From positions 5,394,001-5,458,000 of the forward strand of contig NZ_CP026029.1 of assembly GCF_023520895.1 (NCBI RefSeq): a DNA stretch of 64,000 nucleotides. Direction: 5' to 3'. Below are positions 52,056-61,039 of the stretch, piece after piece; within the stretch, counting starts at the first letter, position 1; every line of letters begins with the position of its first letter. The notes under the pieces were generated by a model. It was not told the origin of the DNA. It worked only from the letters and a program-made list of their open reading frames with translations, and made no database searches. Source of the DNA: Paenibacillus sp. PK3_47. GTDB taxonomy: Bacteria; Bacillota; Bacilli; Paenibacillales; Paenibacillaceae. The translations under genes and the position numbers were made by a program.

Positions 52056-53180
52056 ATGAAGGATAACAACAATTTGCTGACTCAGACCCTGGCTGATGTG
52101 GAGCATGTAAAGGTGCACGGGAGAACAACAGGCTGCCTGGCTCCTTTGACTTTGTTCTGGACGGGGAGTGCTCTGGAGCTGAACCTTACGGGTACTGAGC
52201 TATGGGTAGAGATTGAGGCGGATTATGATTTGTACGAGCCGTGGATTTGCATGGAGATCAATGGGGTTCCGGTGAGCAGGCAGATGGTCACGGGAGGGCG
52301 GCGCTGGATTCCGTTATTTCGGGGCATGAGTGCAGATAAAGTGAAAAATATCCGGGTGATCACTGAAGTGCAGGCGATGAGCGGCGATCCTGCCTGCCTT
52401 TTTCAAATTCATGCGGTGAAATATGATGGAACATGTCTGCCTGTTCAGGAGCAGCCTTACAAAATAGAGTTCATAGGCGACAGCATCACCTCAGGTGAAG
52501 GAGCGATAGGTGCCAAGGAAGAAGAAGACTGGCTTCCGGTGTGGTTCAGCGCTGTGCAGAACTATACGGCGATGACGGCCAGATCGCTGAACGCTGAATA
52601 CCGGGTGATTTCACAGAGCGGCTGGGGAGTGCTGACCGGCTGGGATAACAATCCGCAGATGAATATCCCCCAATATTATGAGCAGGTATGCGGCCTGCTG
52701 GCCGGGGAAAGAAATGAAGCTTTGGGTGCGAGGACTGCTTATCATTTTGAAGCCTGGCAGCCGGACGCCGTCGTGGTTAATCTCGGGACCAATGATGGAG
52801 GCGCTTTCTACAGCCCTGGGTGGAGGAACCCCGTGAGCGGGGAGATCCATAAGCAGCGGTTAAATGAAGACGGCACGTTTAACTCCGATGATTTGGCTGC
52901 CTTCGAGCAGGCCGCATGCAATTTTCTTATAAAGCTTAGGCAAAAGAATACACATGCGCATATCGTCTGGGCATACGGCATGCTTAGCATTCCGATGATG
53001 CCGGCAATTTACCGTGCCGTAGATGCGTACGTACGATTGACCGGTGACCGCAAAGTGTCCGTGTTTCAGCTCCCCAATATGACAGAGGACACAATGGGCG
53101 CAAGAAGTCACCCTGGCGTAAAGGCTCATGAGAAGGCTGCTGAAGCATTGACAGGGTATTTGAAAGAATTACTGGCCTAA
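52056..53180 (+). CDS. SGNH/GDSL hydrolase with N-terminal beta domain (CE2-like)
   Basis: A 374-residue protein. The first 130 residues form a beta-sandwich (VHGRTTGCLAPLTLFWTGSALELNLTGTELWVEIEADYD). The SGNH part has block I FIGDSITSGEG (Ser143), block III GTND (244-247) and block V SHPG near 352. The arrangement matches CE2 acetyl esterases, which deacetylate xylan or other glycans. No signal peptide, so cytosolic. ATG 52056 follows GGAGG by 9 bases; upstream in-frame starts have no site. Confidence 0.9.
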   Translation: MKDNNNLLTQTLADVEHVKVHGRTTGCLAPLTLFWTGSALELNLTGTELWVEIEADYDLYEPWICMEINGVPVSRQMVTGGRRWIPLFRGMSADKVKNIRVITEVQAMSGDPACLFQIHAVKYDGTCLPVQEQPYKIEFIGDSITSGEGAIGAKEEEDWLPVWFSAVQNYTAMTARSLNAEYRVISQSGWGVLTGWDNNPQMNIPQYYEQVCGLLAGERNEALGARTAYHFEAWQPDAVVVNLGTNDGGAFYSPGWRNPVSGEIHKQRLNEDGTFNSDDLAAFEQAACNFLIKLRQKNTHAHIVWAYGMLSIPMMPAIYRAVDAYVRLTGDRKVSVFQLPNMTEDTMGARSHPGVKAHEKAAEALTGYLKELLA

Positions 53181-53212
53181 TAATATAACCTGACGTAAAA
53201 GTTATTTCTGCA

Positions 53213-53267
53213 AAACAGCGATAGTCGCGGACTTTGTTTACAGTCCCGGGATTACCGCTGTTTTTTG
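53213..53267 (+). terminator. Terminator after the SGNH hydrolase gene
   Basis: AACAGCG and AGTC pair with CCGCTGTT and GACT partners across an imperfect stem, followed by TTTTTTG. Confidence 0.75.
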
Positions 53268-53404
53268 TTTTTCGGAATATTTTCAGCAAACGTTCAGTCC
53301 GGACTCAGCCCGGATTAAGGAGCGGACGTTAGAATCAAATCACAGACGGAGTGAAGCAAGGATAACAGCAGTATTGAATACATATAGACTCGGAGGTAAC
53401 ACCT

Positions 53405-55099
53405 ATGCTCAAAGGAATTCGCGCAAAAATATTACTGGGCTTTGCCGCAGTCATTGCCGTTTTTATCGTGGCCATTGCCGGAAACATCCTGTTTCATGGT
53501 AAAGTAACGATGCTTACAGATGAGATTAACCGCAGCTACAGCAAGCTGTCGCTGGTACAGCAGCTTACGGACAACATCCGGCAGGCGGACGGGCTGGGTG
53601 CCAGGTACGTAATGAGTAATACCGAGGAGGAAAGAAATACATATCTCACTGCCTATGAAAGCATGGTTCCGGAAATACAGGACGCGGTATCAGCGCTCAA
53701 GGCTGCCGGACTGAATGAAGCGGAGCTTGCCGGGATCAGTAATCTGGAGACCGAGTGGAACAATTACCTGGCAGTTCTGGAAAGGGCCTTTGCATTAGCC
53801 AAGGAAGGGAATTTCCCGAATGCGCAAAAAGAATTCACCAATCTCTCCCTGGATACGATTATGGATTCCCAACTGGTATTCGAGGATACGCTGAATGGAG
53901 AGATCCTGACAGCGCAAAACGAGGCCGCTTCTCACCGCAGCTCCGCAACGGGGATCAGTTTTGGGGTAACGGCACTTTCCGTGCTGCTCGCTGCAGCAAT
54001 TGCGCTGCTGCTGTCAGGCAGAATTATCCGGCCGCTCCGCGATGTGAACCGGCAGCTGCAGGAAATCGCCGATGGCGAGGCCGATCTTACCCGCAAGCTT
54101 TTGGTGCGTACAAAGGATGAGATCGGAGAGCTTGCCCATAACTTTAATAGGATGACCGCCAATCTGGGAGCCATCATCAGACAGGTAAGTCTTTCAGCCG
54201 ACGGACTGTCGGCGTCTTCCGTCAAGCTGACCGCCGACAGCGGTATGACAGCAGGAGCTACGGAACGGATTGCCGGTATCATGAACACATTAGCTGCCGG
54301 CACGGACAGGCAAATGAACGACTTGCAGACAAATATGACCACCATTGCCGAAATGTCAGCCGGGATTCAGCAGATCGCCGTAAGCATGCAGGATATCTCC
54401 GAAGCCTCCGTGCGTTCCACTGAATCTGCGATTGCCGGGGACCACTCGCTAGAGGCGGCAGGGGCCCAGATGGAAGCGATCAGCCGTTCCATCCGCTTCT
54501 TGTCGGAGCAGGTCTTGGGCTTCGCGGACCGTTCCCGGGAAATTGGCAGCATGGTGGAGGTCATTAAGGGCATTACCTCACAGACAAACATGCTGGCGCT
54601 GAATGCGACCATTGAAGCGGCGCGGGCCGGCGAGCAGGGCCGGGGTTTCGCTGTAGTAGCGGACCAGGTCCGCAGGCTTGCTGAACAATCCGGTGAATCC
54701 GCGAACCTGATTGCCGCCATGGCGGCAGGGATACAGGCAGATACTGATCATGCAGTAAAAGTGATGAAGAACAGCATGGGCGAGGTGCAGAGCGGTACAG
54801 CAATTATTGAGCATGCCGGCCGGTCCTTCAGGGAGATCCGTGCCAGTATTGATACATTGGCCGGACAGGTGTATGAGGTGTCGGGTGCCGTGGAGGAGAT
54901 TACTGCAGCTTCGGATGAGATTGTAGCTTCCATCCGCACGGTGACAGAAATCTCGGAAACGACGGCTGCCAACACGCAGCAGGTTACGGCGGCCTCCCGG
55001 GAACAGCTGGCCTCGGTGGACCAGATTGCTTCTTCAGCAAGTGCGCTGAGCAGCCTGGCACAGGGGCTGCAGGGGCTGGTGGCCCGGTTTAACATCTAA
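53405..55099 (+). CDS. Methyl-accepting chemotaxis protein
   Basis: A 564-residue receptor. TM1 (about 8-30), an extracellular four-helix-bundle sensor (31-177), TM2 (178-201), HAMP (about 202-255) and a long signalling domain whose hairpin tip is EAARAGEQGRGFAVVADQVRRLAEQSGES (about 404-432). It relays ligand binding to CheA/CheW; the ligand is unknown. ATG 53405 follows GGAGG. There is no C-terminal CheR-binding pentapeptide. Single gene with its own terminator. Confidence 0.96.
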   Translation: MLKGIRAKILLGFAAVIAVFIVAIAGNILFHGKVTMLTDEINRSYSKLSLVQQLTDNIRQADGLGARYVMSNTEEERNTYLTAYESMVPEIQDAVSALKAAGLNEAELAGISNLETEWNNYLAVLERAFALAKEGNFPNAQKEFTNLSLDTIMDSQLVFEDTLNGEILTAQNEAASHRSSATGISFGVTALSVLLAAAIALLLSGRIIRPLRDVNRQLQEIADGEADLTRKLLVRTKDEIGELAHNFNRMTANLGAIIRQVSLSADGLSASSVKLTADSGMTAGATERIAGIMNTLAAGTDRQMNDLQTNMTTIAEMSAGIQQIAVSMQDISEASVRSTESAIAGDHSLEAAGAQMEAISRSIRFLSEQVLGFADRSREIGSMVEVIKGITSQTNMLALNATIEAARAGEQGRGFAVVADQVRRLAEQSGESANLIAAMAAGIQADTDHAVKVMKNSMGEVQSGTAIIEHAGRSFREIRASIDTLAGQVYEVSGAVEEITAASDEIVASIRTVTEISETTAANTQQVTAASREQLASVDQIASSASALSSLAQGLQGLVARFNI

Positions 55100-55118
55100 T
55101 ACACACGCAGTGATAGGG

Positions 55119-55146
55119 CTCCGCCGGTTCTGGCGGGGTTTTTTTA
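55119..55146 (+). terminator. Terminator after the chemotaxis receptor gene
   Basis: CTCCGCC-GGTTCT-GGCGGGG followed by TTTTTTT. Confidence 0.85.
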
Positions 55147-55313
55147 GATGATGAAAAATACAAAAAGAGAGAGATCTATAGAGAAATATCCGGCAGTAAG
55201 GGTAATGAACAGTAAGAATTTAGGTGTGAGCGCAATAAGAATGGACCGGGGAGGGGACATTAATTGAACGGTACAATAATGGCTTTTATTTAATCCGAAG
55301 GAGCGTGAACATA

Positions 55314-55607
55314 ATGAGCGATTGGATCCAAAAGATTACAGATCAGTCCGGTGAGCTGACGGATGAGGAGACAGTGTCACTCAACAAGCTGCTGGCCTCT
55401 TATTTTGAAAGGCCGGTCTTGTTCACCGAGGAAGGGTTAGCTTCCTTTGCGGAAGAGGAACTGGAGATTATCCACGATACCATGAAGGGCCTTATTCTAA
55501 CCAAAGCTTCGCTCGCGGACATTCAGAGCATCACCGGTAACCCGGAAATAGATTATCCTCAGGAAGTGTCGTTCGGCAGCATAGATAAGGCTCCTCCGGC
55601 ACGCTAA
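55314..55607 (+). CDS. Small acidic protein, unknown
   Basis: A 97-residue protein beginning MSDWIQKITDQSGELTDEETVSLNKLLASYFERP. Mostly helical and acidic, no membrane segment. ATG 55314 is 10 bases after AAGGAG. It precedes cysK by 69 bp in the same direction. I recognise no family. Confidence 0.65.
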   Translation: MSDWIQKITDQSGELTDEETVSLNKLLASYFERPVLFTEEGLASFAEEELEIIHDTMKGLILTKASLADIQSITGNPEIDYPQEVSFGSIDKAPPAR

Positions 55608-55676
55608 TCGACAAGTAGGAGGCAGTAGCGATACAATGGGTGATACATCCCTGCAAGGAATGAAGGAGGTACACCT

Positions 55677-56597
55677 GTGACATCACTGGTAGTGAACGAT
55701 ATAACAGAACTGATCGGCAATACGCCGGTTGTGCGGTTAAGCCGCTTGACCGGTCCCCAGGATGCGGAGCTGTATGTGAAGCTTGAAATGTTCAATCCCA
55801 GCGGCAGCGTCAAGGACCGGGCTGCGTATAACCTGATTCTGCAGGCAGAGCGGTCCGGGCTGCTGATGCCAGGCGGAACCATTATCGAGCCGACCAGCGG
55901 CAACACCGGCATCGGTCTGGCGATGAATGCGGCGGCAAAGGGCTACAAGGCGATTCTTGTTATGCCCGATAACATGACAAAGGAACGGATCAATATCCTG
56001 AAGGCTTACGGTGCAGAGGTAGTGCTGACACCGGCGGCGGAGCGGATGCCCGGGGCAATTGCCAAAGCGCTGGAGCTCGGGGAGCAGATTCCCGGCAGCT
56101 TTATTCCCCAGCAGTTCGAGAACCGGGCGAACCCGGACATTCACCGCACTACTACGGCTCCGGAAATTCTGGAGCAGATGGACGGCCGGCTGGATGTATT
56201 CGTAGCCACTTCGGGAACCGGCGGCACCATAACAGGGACCGGTGAGGTACTGCGGAACCATCTGCCGCAGCTTCGTGTTGTCGTGGTTGAGCCGCAGGGC
56301 TCCCCTGTGCTCTCCGGCGGACAGCCCGGCCCCCACAAGCTGGTCGGCACCAGCCCCGGATTTGTCCCTGCCATCCTGAACACGGAAGTGTATGATGAAA
56401 TTGTTCAGGTGACAGATGAGAATGCGCTGGAAACCGTGCGCAGCCTGGCAAGCACAGAAGGCATATTAATCGGTCCTTCCGGCGGCGCAGCAGTATGGAC
56501 CGCGCTGCAGGAAGCGCGCCGGCTGGGCAGCGGCAAGCGGGTGCTGTGCATTGCCCCTGATACAGGCGAACGTTATCTGAGCATGGGTATATTTTAA
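55677..56597 (+). CDS. cysK: Cysteine synthase (O-acetylserine sulfhydrylase)
   Basis: A 306-residue PLP enzyme. The PLP Lys46 is in NPSGSVKDR, the substrate loop is TSGNTG (73-78), the phosphate loop region is GTGGTITGTG and the end has GPSGGAAVW and CIAPDTGERYLS. It makes cysteine from O-acetylserine and sulfide. Start GTG 55677, 7 bases after AAGGAGG. No S-box, T-box or CymR site was clear upstream. The length is normal. CysK versus CysM is assigned by overall similarity; other cysK-like copies may exist in the genome. Confidence 0.93.
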   Translation: MTSLVVNDITELIGNTPVVRLSRLTGPQDAELYVKLEMFNPSGSVKDRAAYNLILQAERSGLLMPGGTIIEPTSGNTGIGLAMNAAAKGYKAILVMPDNMTKERINILKAYGAEVVLTPAAERMPGAIAKALELGEQIPGSFIPQQFENRANPDIHRTTTAPEILEQMDGRLDVFVATSGTGGTITGTGEVLRNHLPQLRVVVVEPQGSPVLSGGQPGPHKLVGTSPGFVPAILNTEVYDEIVQVTDENALETVRSLASTEGILIGPSGGAAVWTALQEARRLGSGKRVLCIAPDTGERYLSMGIF

Positions 56598-56613
56598 AGT
56601 GTAATGAAGAAAG

Positions 56614-56654
56614 GGACCGCCCGTCACGCCTGCGTGGCCGGACGGTTTTTTTTC
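56614..56654. terminator. Terminator between cysK and the convergent vanZ-like gene
   Basis: ACCG-CCGTCACGC pairs with GCGTGGCCGGACGGT, then eight T. The minus-strand vanZ-like stop codon lies inside the stem. Confidence 0.82.
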
Positions 56655-57127
56655 AATGCATAGCCCAGCCTGAACAGTCCGTACCCCAGCAATGCTCCCG
56701 AAGTATTCAGAATCAGATCGTCCACATCAAAGGTTCCGATGGAGAACAACACCTGCGCACACTCCAGTGTCAGGCTTAATCCGAAGGCTTTGAACAATAC
56801 TCCTATACCCGTAATTTTTTTGCTGCCGGATAGAAGCACCAGAAATATGCCATTCGGTATGAAGAGAGCTATATTCCCCGTTAAGTTGATCAGCGAATGT
56901 ACTGTCATCCGGTCAAGCGTATTCAAGATCGTGGCCAGCGGAACAAAATTGGCCTGAGCCAGCCGGCCTGCTATTTGCTCCGGACTCCGCTGCAGCTGCT
57001 GCCACAGAAAAGCAAAGTCGATGTGGCCGAACTTAAATAAAATAATTTTAAATATTGCATACACGTACAGGGCAAACAGTGCCTGCAGAATGATTGTTGT
57101 GATTGTTTGCGCGGATGATGATTTCAT
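56624..57127 (-). CDS. vanZ: VanZ family membrane protein
   Basis: A 167-residue protein with four or five membrane helices. NFVPLATILNTL, NLTGNIALFIPNGIFL and SLTLECAQVLFSIGTFDVDDLILNTSGALLGYG are the VanZ core. In Tn1546 VanZ gives low-level teicoplanin resistance by an unknown mechanism; family members occur in many Firmicutes without van resistance genes. ATG 57127 follows GTGAGGG. It is 18 bp downstream of the VanY-type gene, the last gene of the cluster. Confidence 0.9.
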   Translation of the reverse strand: MKSSSAQTITTIILQALFALYVYAIFKIILFKFGHIDFAFLWQQLQRSPEQIAGRLAQANFVPLATILNTLDRMTVHSLINLTGNIALFIPNGIFLVLLSGSKKITGIGVLFKAFGLSLTLECAQVLFSIGTFDVDDLILNTSGALLGYGLFRLGYALKKNRPATQA

Positions 57128-57145
57128 TTCGTTACCCTCACTTTA

Positions 57146-58015
57146 TCAGGAATGACCGGGGAACACCGTTACGATGACACCCTCCATGTTGTTGCCCGAA
57201 ATCTCATAACGGCGGTCAGCCGGTACAGGGATAGACGTGTAGCCGGAGACGGGATAATAACTGATTTCGTAGGTTTTACCCGCAAGGGTTGCAGAAATGC
57301 TGCCTTCCCTGCTCAAATATTCCAGATACTCCTCAAGGGTAAAATTTTTCTGCTGCATAATCAGGCTGTGCGGCAAGCCGACATAACGGAAATGCCACGG
57401 TTCATAATGAATCCCGGTAATGGATACTTTGTCTTTGGGATACCGCAGAATGAACCCGTATTCCGCAGCATGGTCCTTCAGCCATGTTCCTTCAGGTGCG
57501 CGGCTCATTTCAGCTTCGGTTGATCCGATATCCAGCGATAATCCCAGATTATGTTCACTGTGTCCGGGCGGCAGAGCGTACTCCGCACCCTTGTCCTCAT
57601 AGAGCTGCTGCTGTTCCGCCTCATCCCTGTACCCGCTGCTGATCATAAAATGCGTGACCCCGTCTTCGGCGGCAGCAGCTACCATTAATGCAAACTGCCG
57701 GGCTACGGATCGGGACAGCCTGACTGTAGTGTCGAACAGACCGTAACCCTGTACCAGCTCTTTCTGGTCCCATAGGTTGACTACATCAGGCTGAACTGCT
57801 CCTTTATGGATAGCATATTGTTTGTTGACCAGCAGCAGGCTGCCCTCATGGATCTGTTTCTGATCAATAACCCTTAGATTGGTCCCCCGGGGGTCAGACA
57901 ACATCAGTTGCCCTTGTGTCCGTTCCCGCACCTCTGCGGTATATTCCGGTTCCTTATGTAAGACTTCATATCCGAGCAGCAGTATGATCACAAGCCAAAA
58001 AACCCACTTCTTCAT
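57146..58015 (-). CDS. vanY: VanY-type D,D-carboxypeptidase (M15B)
   Basis: A 289-residue protein with an N-terminal membrane anchor (WVFWLVIILLLGYEVLH). The zinc peptidase motifs are SEHNLGLSLD (S-x-H-x3-G-x3-D) and EPWHFRY (E-x2-H); FMISSGYRDEAEQQQLY precedes them. It removes the terminal D-Ala from peptidoglycan stem peptides outside the membrane. A C-terminal beta extension of about 70 residues follows. ATG 58015 follows TAAGGAGG. A promoter region with direct repeats lies just upstream. Confidence 0.93.
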   Translation of the reverse strand: MKKWVFWLVIILLLGYEVLHKEPEYTAEVRERTQGQLMLSDPRGTNLRVIDQKQIHEGSLLLVNKQYAIHKGAVQPDVVNLWDQKELVQGYGLFDTTVRLSRSVARQFALMVAAAAEDGVTHFMISSGYRDEAEQQQLYEDKGAEYALPPGHSEHNLGLSLDIGSTEAEMSRAPEGTWLKDHAAEYGFILRYPKDKVSITGIHYEPWHFRYVGLPHSLIMQQKNFTLEEYLEYLSREGSISATLAGKTYEISYYPVSGYTSIPVPADRRYEISGNNMEGVIVTVFPGHS

Positions 58016-58054
58016 CTCTCTTTCCTCCTTAACTGTGTCTACACAGAATAGGGG

Positions 58055-58101
58055 AAGCAGATTAAATAGAAGTGGGGGTAAAGTTAAAGTTTTTCTTAAG
58101 T
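58055..58101 (-). promoter_or_regulatory. Promoter with candidate VanR-type operator before vanY
   Basis: On the minus strand CTTAAGAAAAACTTTAACTTTA holds repeated CTTTAA/CTTAAG-like half-sites, with a TATTTAAT -10 box about 20 bases downstream. OmpR-type regulators often bind such repeats in place of a -35 box. It lies in the 107-bp gap between the kinase and vanY genes, so vanYZ probably has its own regulated promoter. Confidence 0.45.
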
Positions 58102-58122
58102 CAGAATAAATACGGCCAAGAG

Positions 58123-59214
58123 TTAGGTTGCGAGCGGCAGCCGTACCTCGAACAGCGTGCGGATTACACTGCTCTCGGCAGAGATCGTCCCGTGATGCTG
58201 CTCTACAATATTTTTGGCGATAAACAGTCCAAGTCCTGTACTGCCTTCCCGGTGCGTCCGGGCCTTGTCGCCTGTATAGAACATATCGAACAGATGCGGG
58301 AGCTCTTCCGGGGGGATGCTGTCACCGTAATTAATAACCTGCACAACAGCCGCATCTCCTTCAACCCGGCAATGGATATCGACGAACTGTCCGTCCTGCC
58401 CGTAGCGGACCGCATTGGCCAGCAGATTCTCAAAAACGCGTGCCAGCAGCTCGCCGTCACCCTCAATCTGCAGCTGCGCTTCAGCGTTCAGCCGGGCCGT
58501 AAGCCCGTTATTTTCAAAAACAGGATAGAGCTCCTCGCTCAATTGGTGAAGGAGCTCGCTTAGATCAAGCGGCTGCTTCTCGAGGGTCAGCATTCCGTAG
58601 TTCATTCTTGTGATTTCAAACAGCTCATCGATGAGCTTTTCCAGGCGCTGTGATTTGGTGAAGGCGATGGACGTGTAGTGTTTGATTTGATCCGGGCTTA
58701 GCTGACTGTCCTTAAGAATCAAATCAAGATACCCGAGGACAGAGGTGAGCGGCGTCCGCAAATCATGGGCTAAATTCAGCACCAGCTGATCCTTGCTGTT
58801 CTCGGCAAAGTCTCCGCGTTCCACGGCTTCTTGCAGTTTTTCACCCGCCAGATTAAGGTCCGCAGCGATATCTTCGAACTCGTCATTGGATGAAATATGC
58901 AGCCTTCCGGTAAAATCACCGTTAGCAAGCAGGCGGACCTGTCCGGAAATTTCCTTGAAATAACGCGCATAAGGCTTGGTGAACAGAAAGAAAAACAAAA
59001 TGGCCAGCGGAATAAACAGGATCAGGAAAAAGTTGAAATCCCCTATAGAGCGGATCATTTGCCGGACCTGGGCCAGGGGATCCTCCAAACGTACCCGGGA
59101 ATAGTACTGCTGCAGCAGTTTGTAGAGCAGGTACGTGAGTATTCCCGAGCAGGACATGCTGAGCACGAGCAGCCAGATCATTTTGAAGCGGAAACTGCGG
59201 AACAGGTTAGCCAT
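58123..59214 (-). CDS. VanS-like sensor histidine kinase
   Basis: A 363-residue kinase. Two membrane helices (about 12-33 and 60-79) enclose a short outer loop of about 27 residues; HAMP follows (LLANGDFTGRLHISSNDEFEDIA). The phosphorylated His150 is in NLAHDLRTPLTSVLGYLDLI, then ENLLANAVRYG, and GSTGLGLFIAKNIVEQHHG form the ATPase domain. It overlaps the regulator gene by 8 bp. The short sensor loop fits detection at the membrane, as in VanS and BceS-type kinases. Its stimulus is unknown. Confidence 0.93.
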   Translation of the reverse strand: MANLFRSFRFKMIWLLVLSMSCSGILTYLLYKLLQQYYSRVRLEDPLAQVRQMIRSIGDFNFFLILFIPLAILFFFLFTKPYARYFKEISGQVRLLANGDFTGRLHISSNDEFEDIAADLNLAGEKLQEAVERGDFAENSKDQLVLNLAHDLRTPLTSVLGYLDLILKDSQLSPDQIKHYTSIAFTKSQRLEKLIDELFEITRMNYGMLTLEKQPLDLSELLHQLSEELYPVFENNGLTARLNAEAQLQIEGDGELLARVFENLLANAVRYGQDGQFVDIHCRVEGDAAVVQVINYGDSIPPEELPHLFDMFYTGDKARTHREGSTGLGLFIAKNIVEQHHGTISAESSVIRTLFEVRLPLAT

Positions 59215-59911
59215 TGAAAGTATACCCGACCCCCCAGACGGTTTTTATCCATTTGTTTTTGGTTTGCTCTTCACCGAGCTTTTTGCGCAGCGTACGGATA
59301 TGCACCATCACCGTATTTCCGCTCTCATAATAGGCTTCCCCCCATACCTGCTGAAAAATATGCTCTGCGCTGAACACTTTTTTCGGATAGCTGGCCAGCA
59401 GATGGAGAATATCAAACTCTTTGGGCGTCAGCTCGACGGGATGTCCGTACAGAGTTACTGAACGGCAGTCGTGGTCTATGATTAGTCCCGCGATTTCGAT
59501 TACAGGCGAACTCCCGGCGGCAGGCTGAACCGGCTGATTCAACTGCAGAGAGCGGCGCAGCTGGGCATTCACCCGGGCTACAAGCTCCATCGGATTGAAC
59601 GGTTTGGTCATATAATCATCAGCGCCGATCACAAGCCCGGTGATTTTGTCGAGATCCGAGGTCTTTGCGCTTAAAAAGATGATCGGCAGCTGATACTGCT
59701 CGCGGATTTGCCGTGTGACTTCATGTCCGTTCAGCCCAGGCATCATGATGTCCAGAATGGCCAGATCTATGGAATGGGTCTGTACAGCCTGAACGGCTGC
59801 CCTCCCGTCGGTTACCTTGATCAGATGATATCCCTCTTTTTCCAGATGCAGGGCGACCAGATCAGCAATTTCCGCATCATCGTCGGCGATAAGAATCGTA
59901 ATCCGTTTCAT
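59207..59911 (-). CDS. VanR-like OmpR family response regulator
   Basis: A 234-residue protein. The receiver domain has DDD near residues 10-12, Asp54 in LAILDIMMPGLNG, and KPFNPMELVARV. The C-terminal winged helix has ELTPKEFDILHLLASYPKKVFSAEHIFQQVWGE and VHIRTLRKKLGE...TVWGVGY. It is most like VanR regulators. ATG 59911 follows TAGGAGCGG. First gene of the vanR-S-Y-Z order on the minus strand; vanH, vanA and vanX are absent from this window. Confidence 0.94.
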   Translation of the reverse strand: MKRITILIADDDAEIADLVALHLEKEGYHLIKVTDGRAAVQAVQTHSIDLAILDIMMPGLNGHEVTRQIREQYQLPIIFLSAKTSDLDKITGLVIGADDYMTKPFNPMELVARVNAQLRRSLQLNQPVQPAAGSSPVIEIAGLIIDHDCRSVTLYGHPVELTPKEFDILHLLASYPKKVFSAEHIFQQVWGEAYYESGNTVMVHIRTLRKKLGEEQTKNKWIKTVWGVGYTFNG

Positions 59912-60214
59912 TTCTAATCCGCTCCTATATTGATATGGCTGTATGTTTTCAGCGTGTATTTTCTTTTAGTGTAACCTAACAGCCGTTCTTTCGGAAACTT
60001 CCGGTTTCACACATGCAGTTAGCAGCGCCGGCTGATGGACGGTATAATAGCTAGTGGACCGATCACTGAACACAACAGTTTTATTTTAAAATACTTAGAA
60101 TTGTAACATATCTCTTGCAGCTATAGCCCGAAAGAGTCATGAGCAAGACTGCCGGGCCATGTTATTCTATGAATCAAGTTTAGGGAGGGGACAGCAACGT
60201 ATACCCGGATCAAA

Positions 60215-61039
60215 GTGCTTATCCTGCTCATTCCAACCATCATGGTCGGGATATGGGAATGGGTGCGACATCAGTTTCTGATGCCTTATATCTCCATGGA
60301 TATGGGGAATTACCTGACACCAGTGCTGGTGTTCATGTTCAGTATTGTACTGCTGCTGCCGCTGTTCTCACTGATGGAGCGGAATCAGAGAGAGCTGGAG
60401 CAGGAACGGTCGGTCAAAACCGCGATGGAAGCCAGAGATCTGCTGGCCAAGGAGCTGCATGACGGAATGGCCCAGTCCCTGTTTCTGCTGTCCGTTCGGA
60501 TTGACCGGCTGGAGCAGAACCGCAAGAACGGGGAGATTAGTGCCGAGAACGTTGAGCAGATCCGCAAAACAGTGCACGAAGTCAACCGTTATGTACGGCA
60601 GGCTATTGTCAATTTGAAGGTTCCTGTCTCGGATATAGCGGCATTTTCGCTGGAACAGTCGGTAAAAGAGCAGCTTGCCGCCATCTCAAGCGAGGTGATG
60701 ATTGAGGTATCACTAGACTGGCGCTTGCCGGAGCAGGCACTGACATCTGCGGAACAGGCAGAGCTGTTCTCCTGCATCCGTGAAGCTGTGATTAATGTGC
60801 GCAAGCACACCAGGGCAACAATGGTGGCTGTAACCGCTCAAGGAGACGGAGAGTGCTGGAAAGTATCTGTAACCGATGACGGCGGCGGAATCAAGCATGA
60901 CAATCCTTTTGCCGTGAGCGGGAGCTACGGGCTGCAGATTATGCGGGAACGGACAGAACGCATGGGCTGGCGGCTGGAGATTAAGTCAGGTCCCGGCGGT
61001 ACAACGGTGGAGATTACGAAAGGGGGAACCTTGGAATGA
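60215..61039 (+). CDS. NarL-type sensor histidine kinase
   Basis: A kinase of at least 274 residues. Two membrane helices (about 1-15 and 35-53) with a very short outer loop are followed by a HisKA_3 dimerisation domain (His82 in KELHDGMAQSL) and an ATPase domain (CIREAVINVRKHTRA, SVTDDGGGI, SGSYGLQIMRERTERMG). GTG 60215 is the first usual start but has no ribosome site. Six codons upstream, ACG 60197 lies 6 bases after AGGGAGGGG, so a rare ACG start or a lost ATG is likely. It overlaps the regulator gene by 4 bp. Confidence 0.9.
   Translation: MLILLIPTIMVGIWEWVRHQFLMPYISMDMGNYLTPVLVFMFSIVLLLPLFSLMERNQRELEQERSVKTAMEARDLLAKELHDGMAQSLFLLSVRIDRLEQNRKNGEISAENVEQIRKTVHEVNRYVRQAIVNLKVPVSDIAAFSLEQSVKEQLAAISSEVMIEVSLDWRLPEQALTSAEQAELFSCIREAVINVRKHTRATMVAVTAQGDGECWKVSVTDDGGGIKHDNPFAVSGSYGLQIMRERTERMGWRLEIKSGPGGTTVEITKGGTLE

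Noticed and set aside
56624..59911. Complete glycopeptide resistance operon
   Set aside because: vanH, the ligase and vanX are not in this window; only regulator, kinase, vanY and vanZ types are seen.
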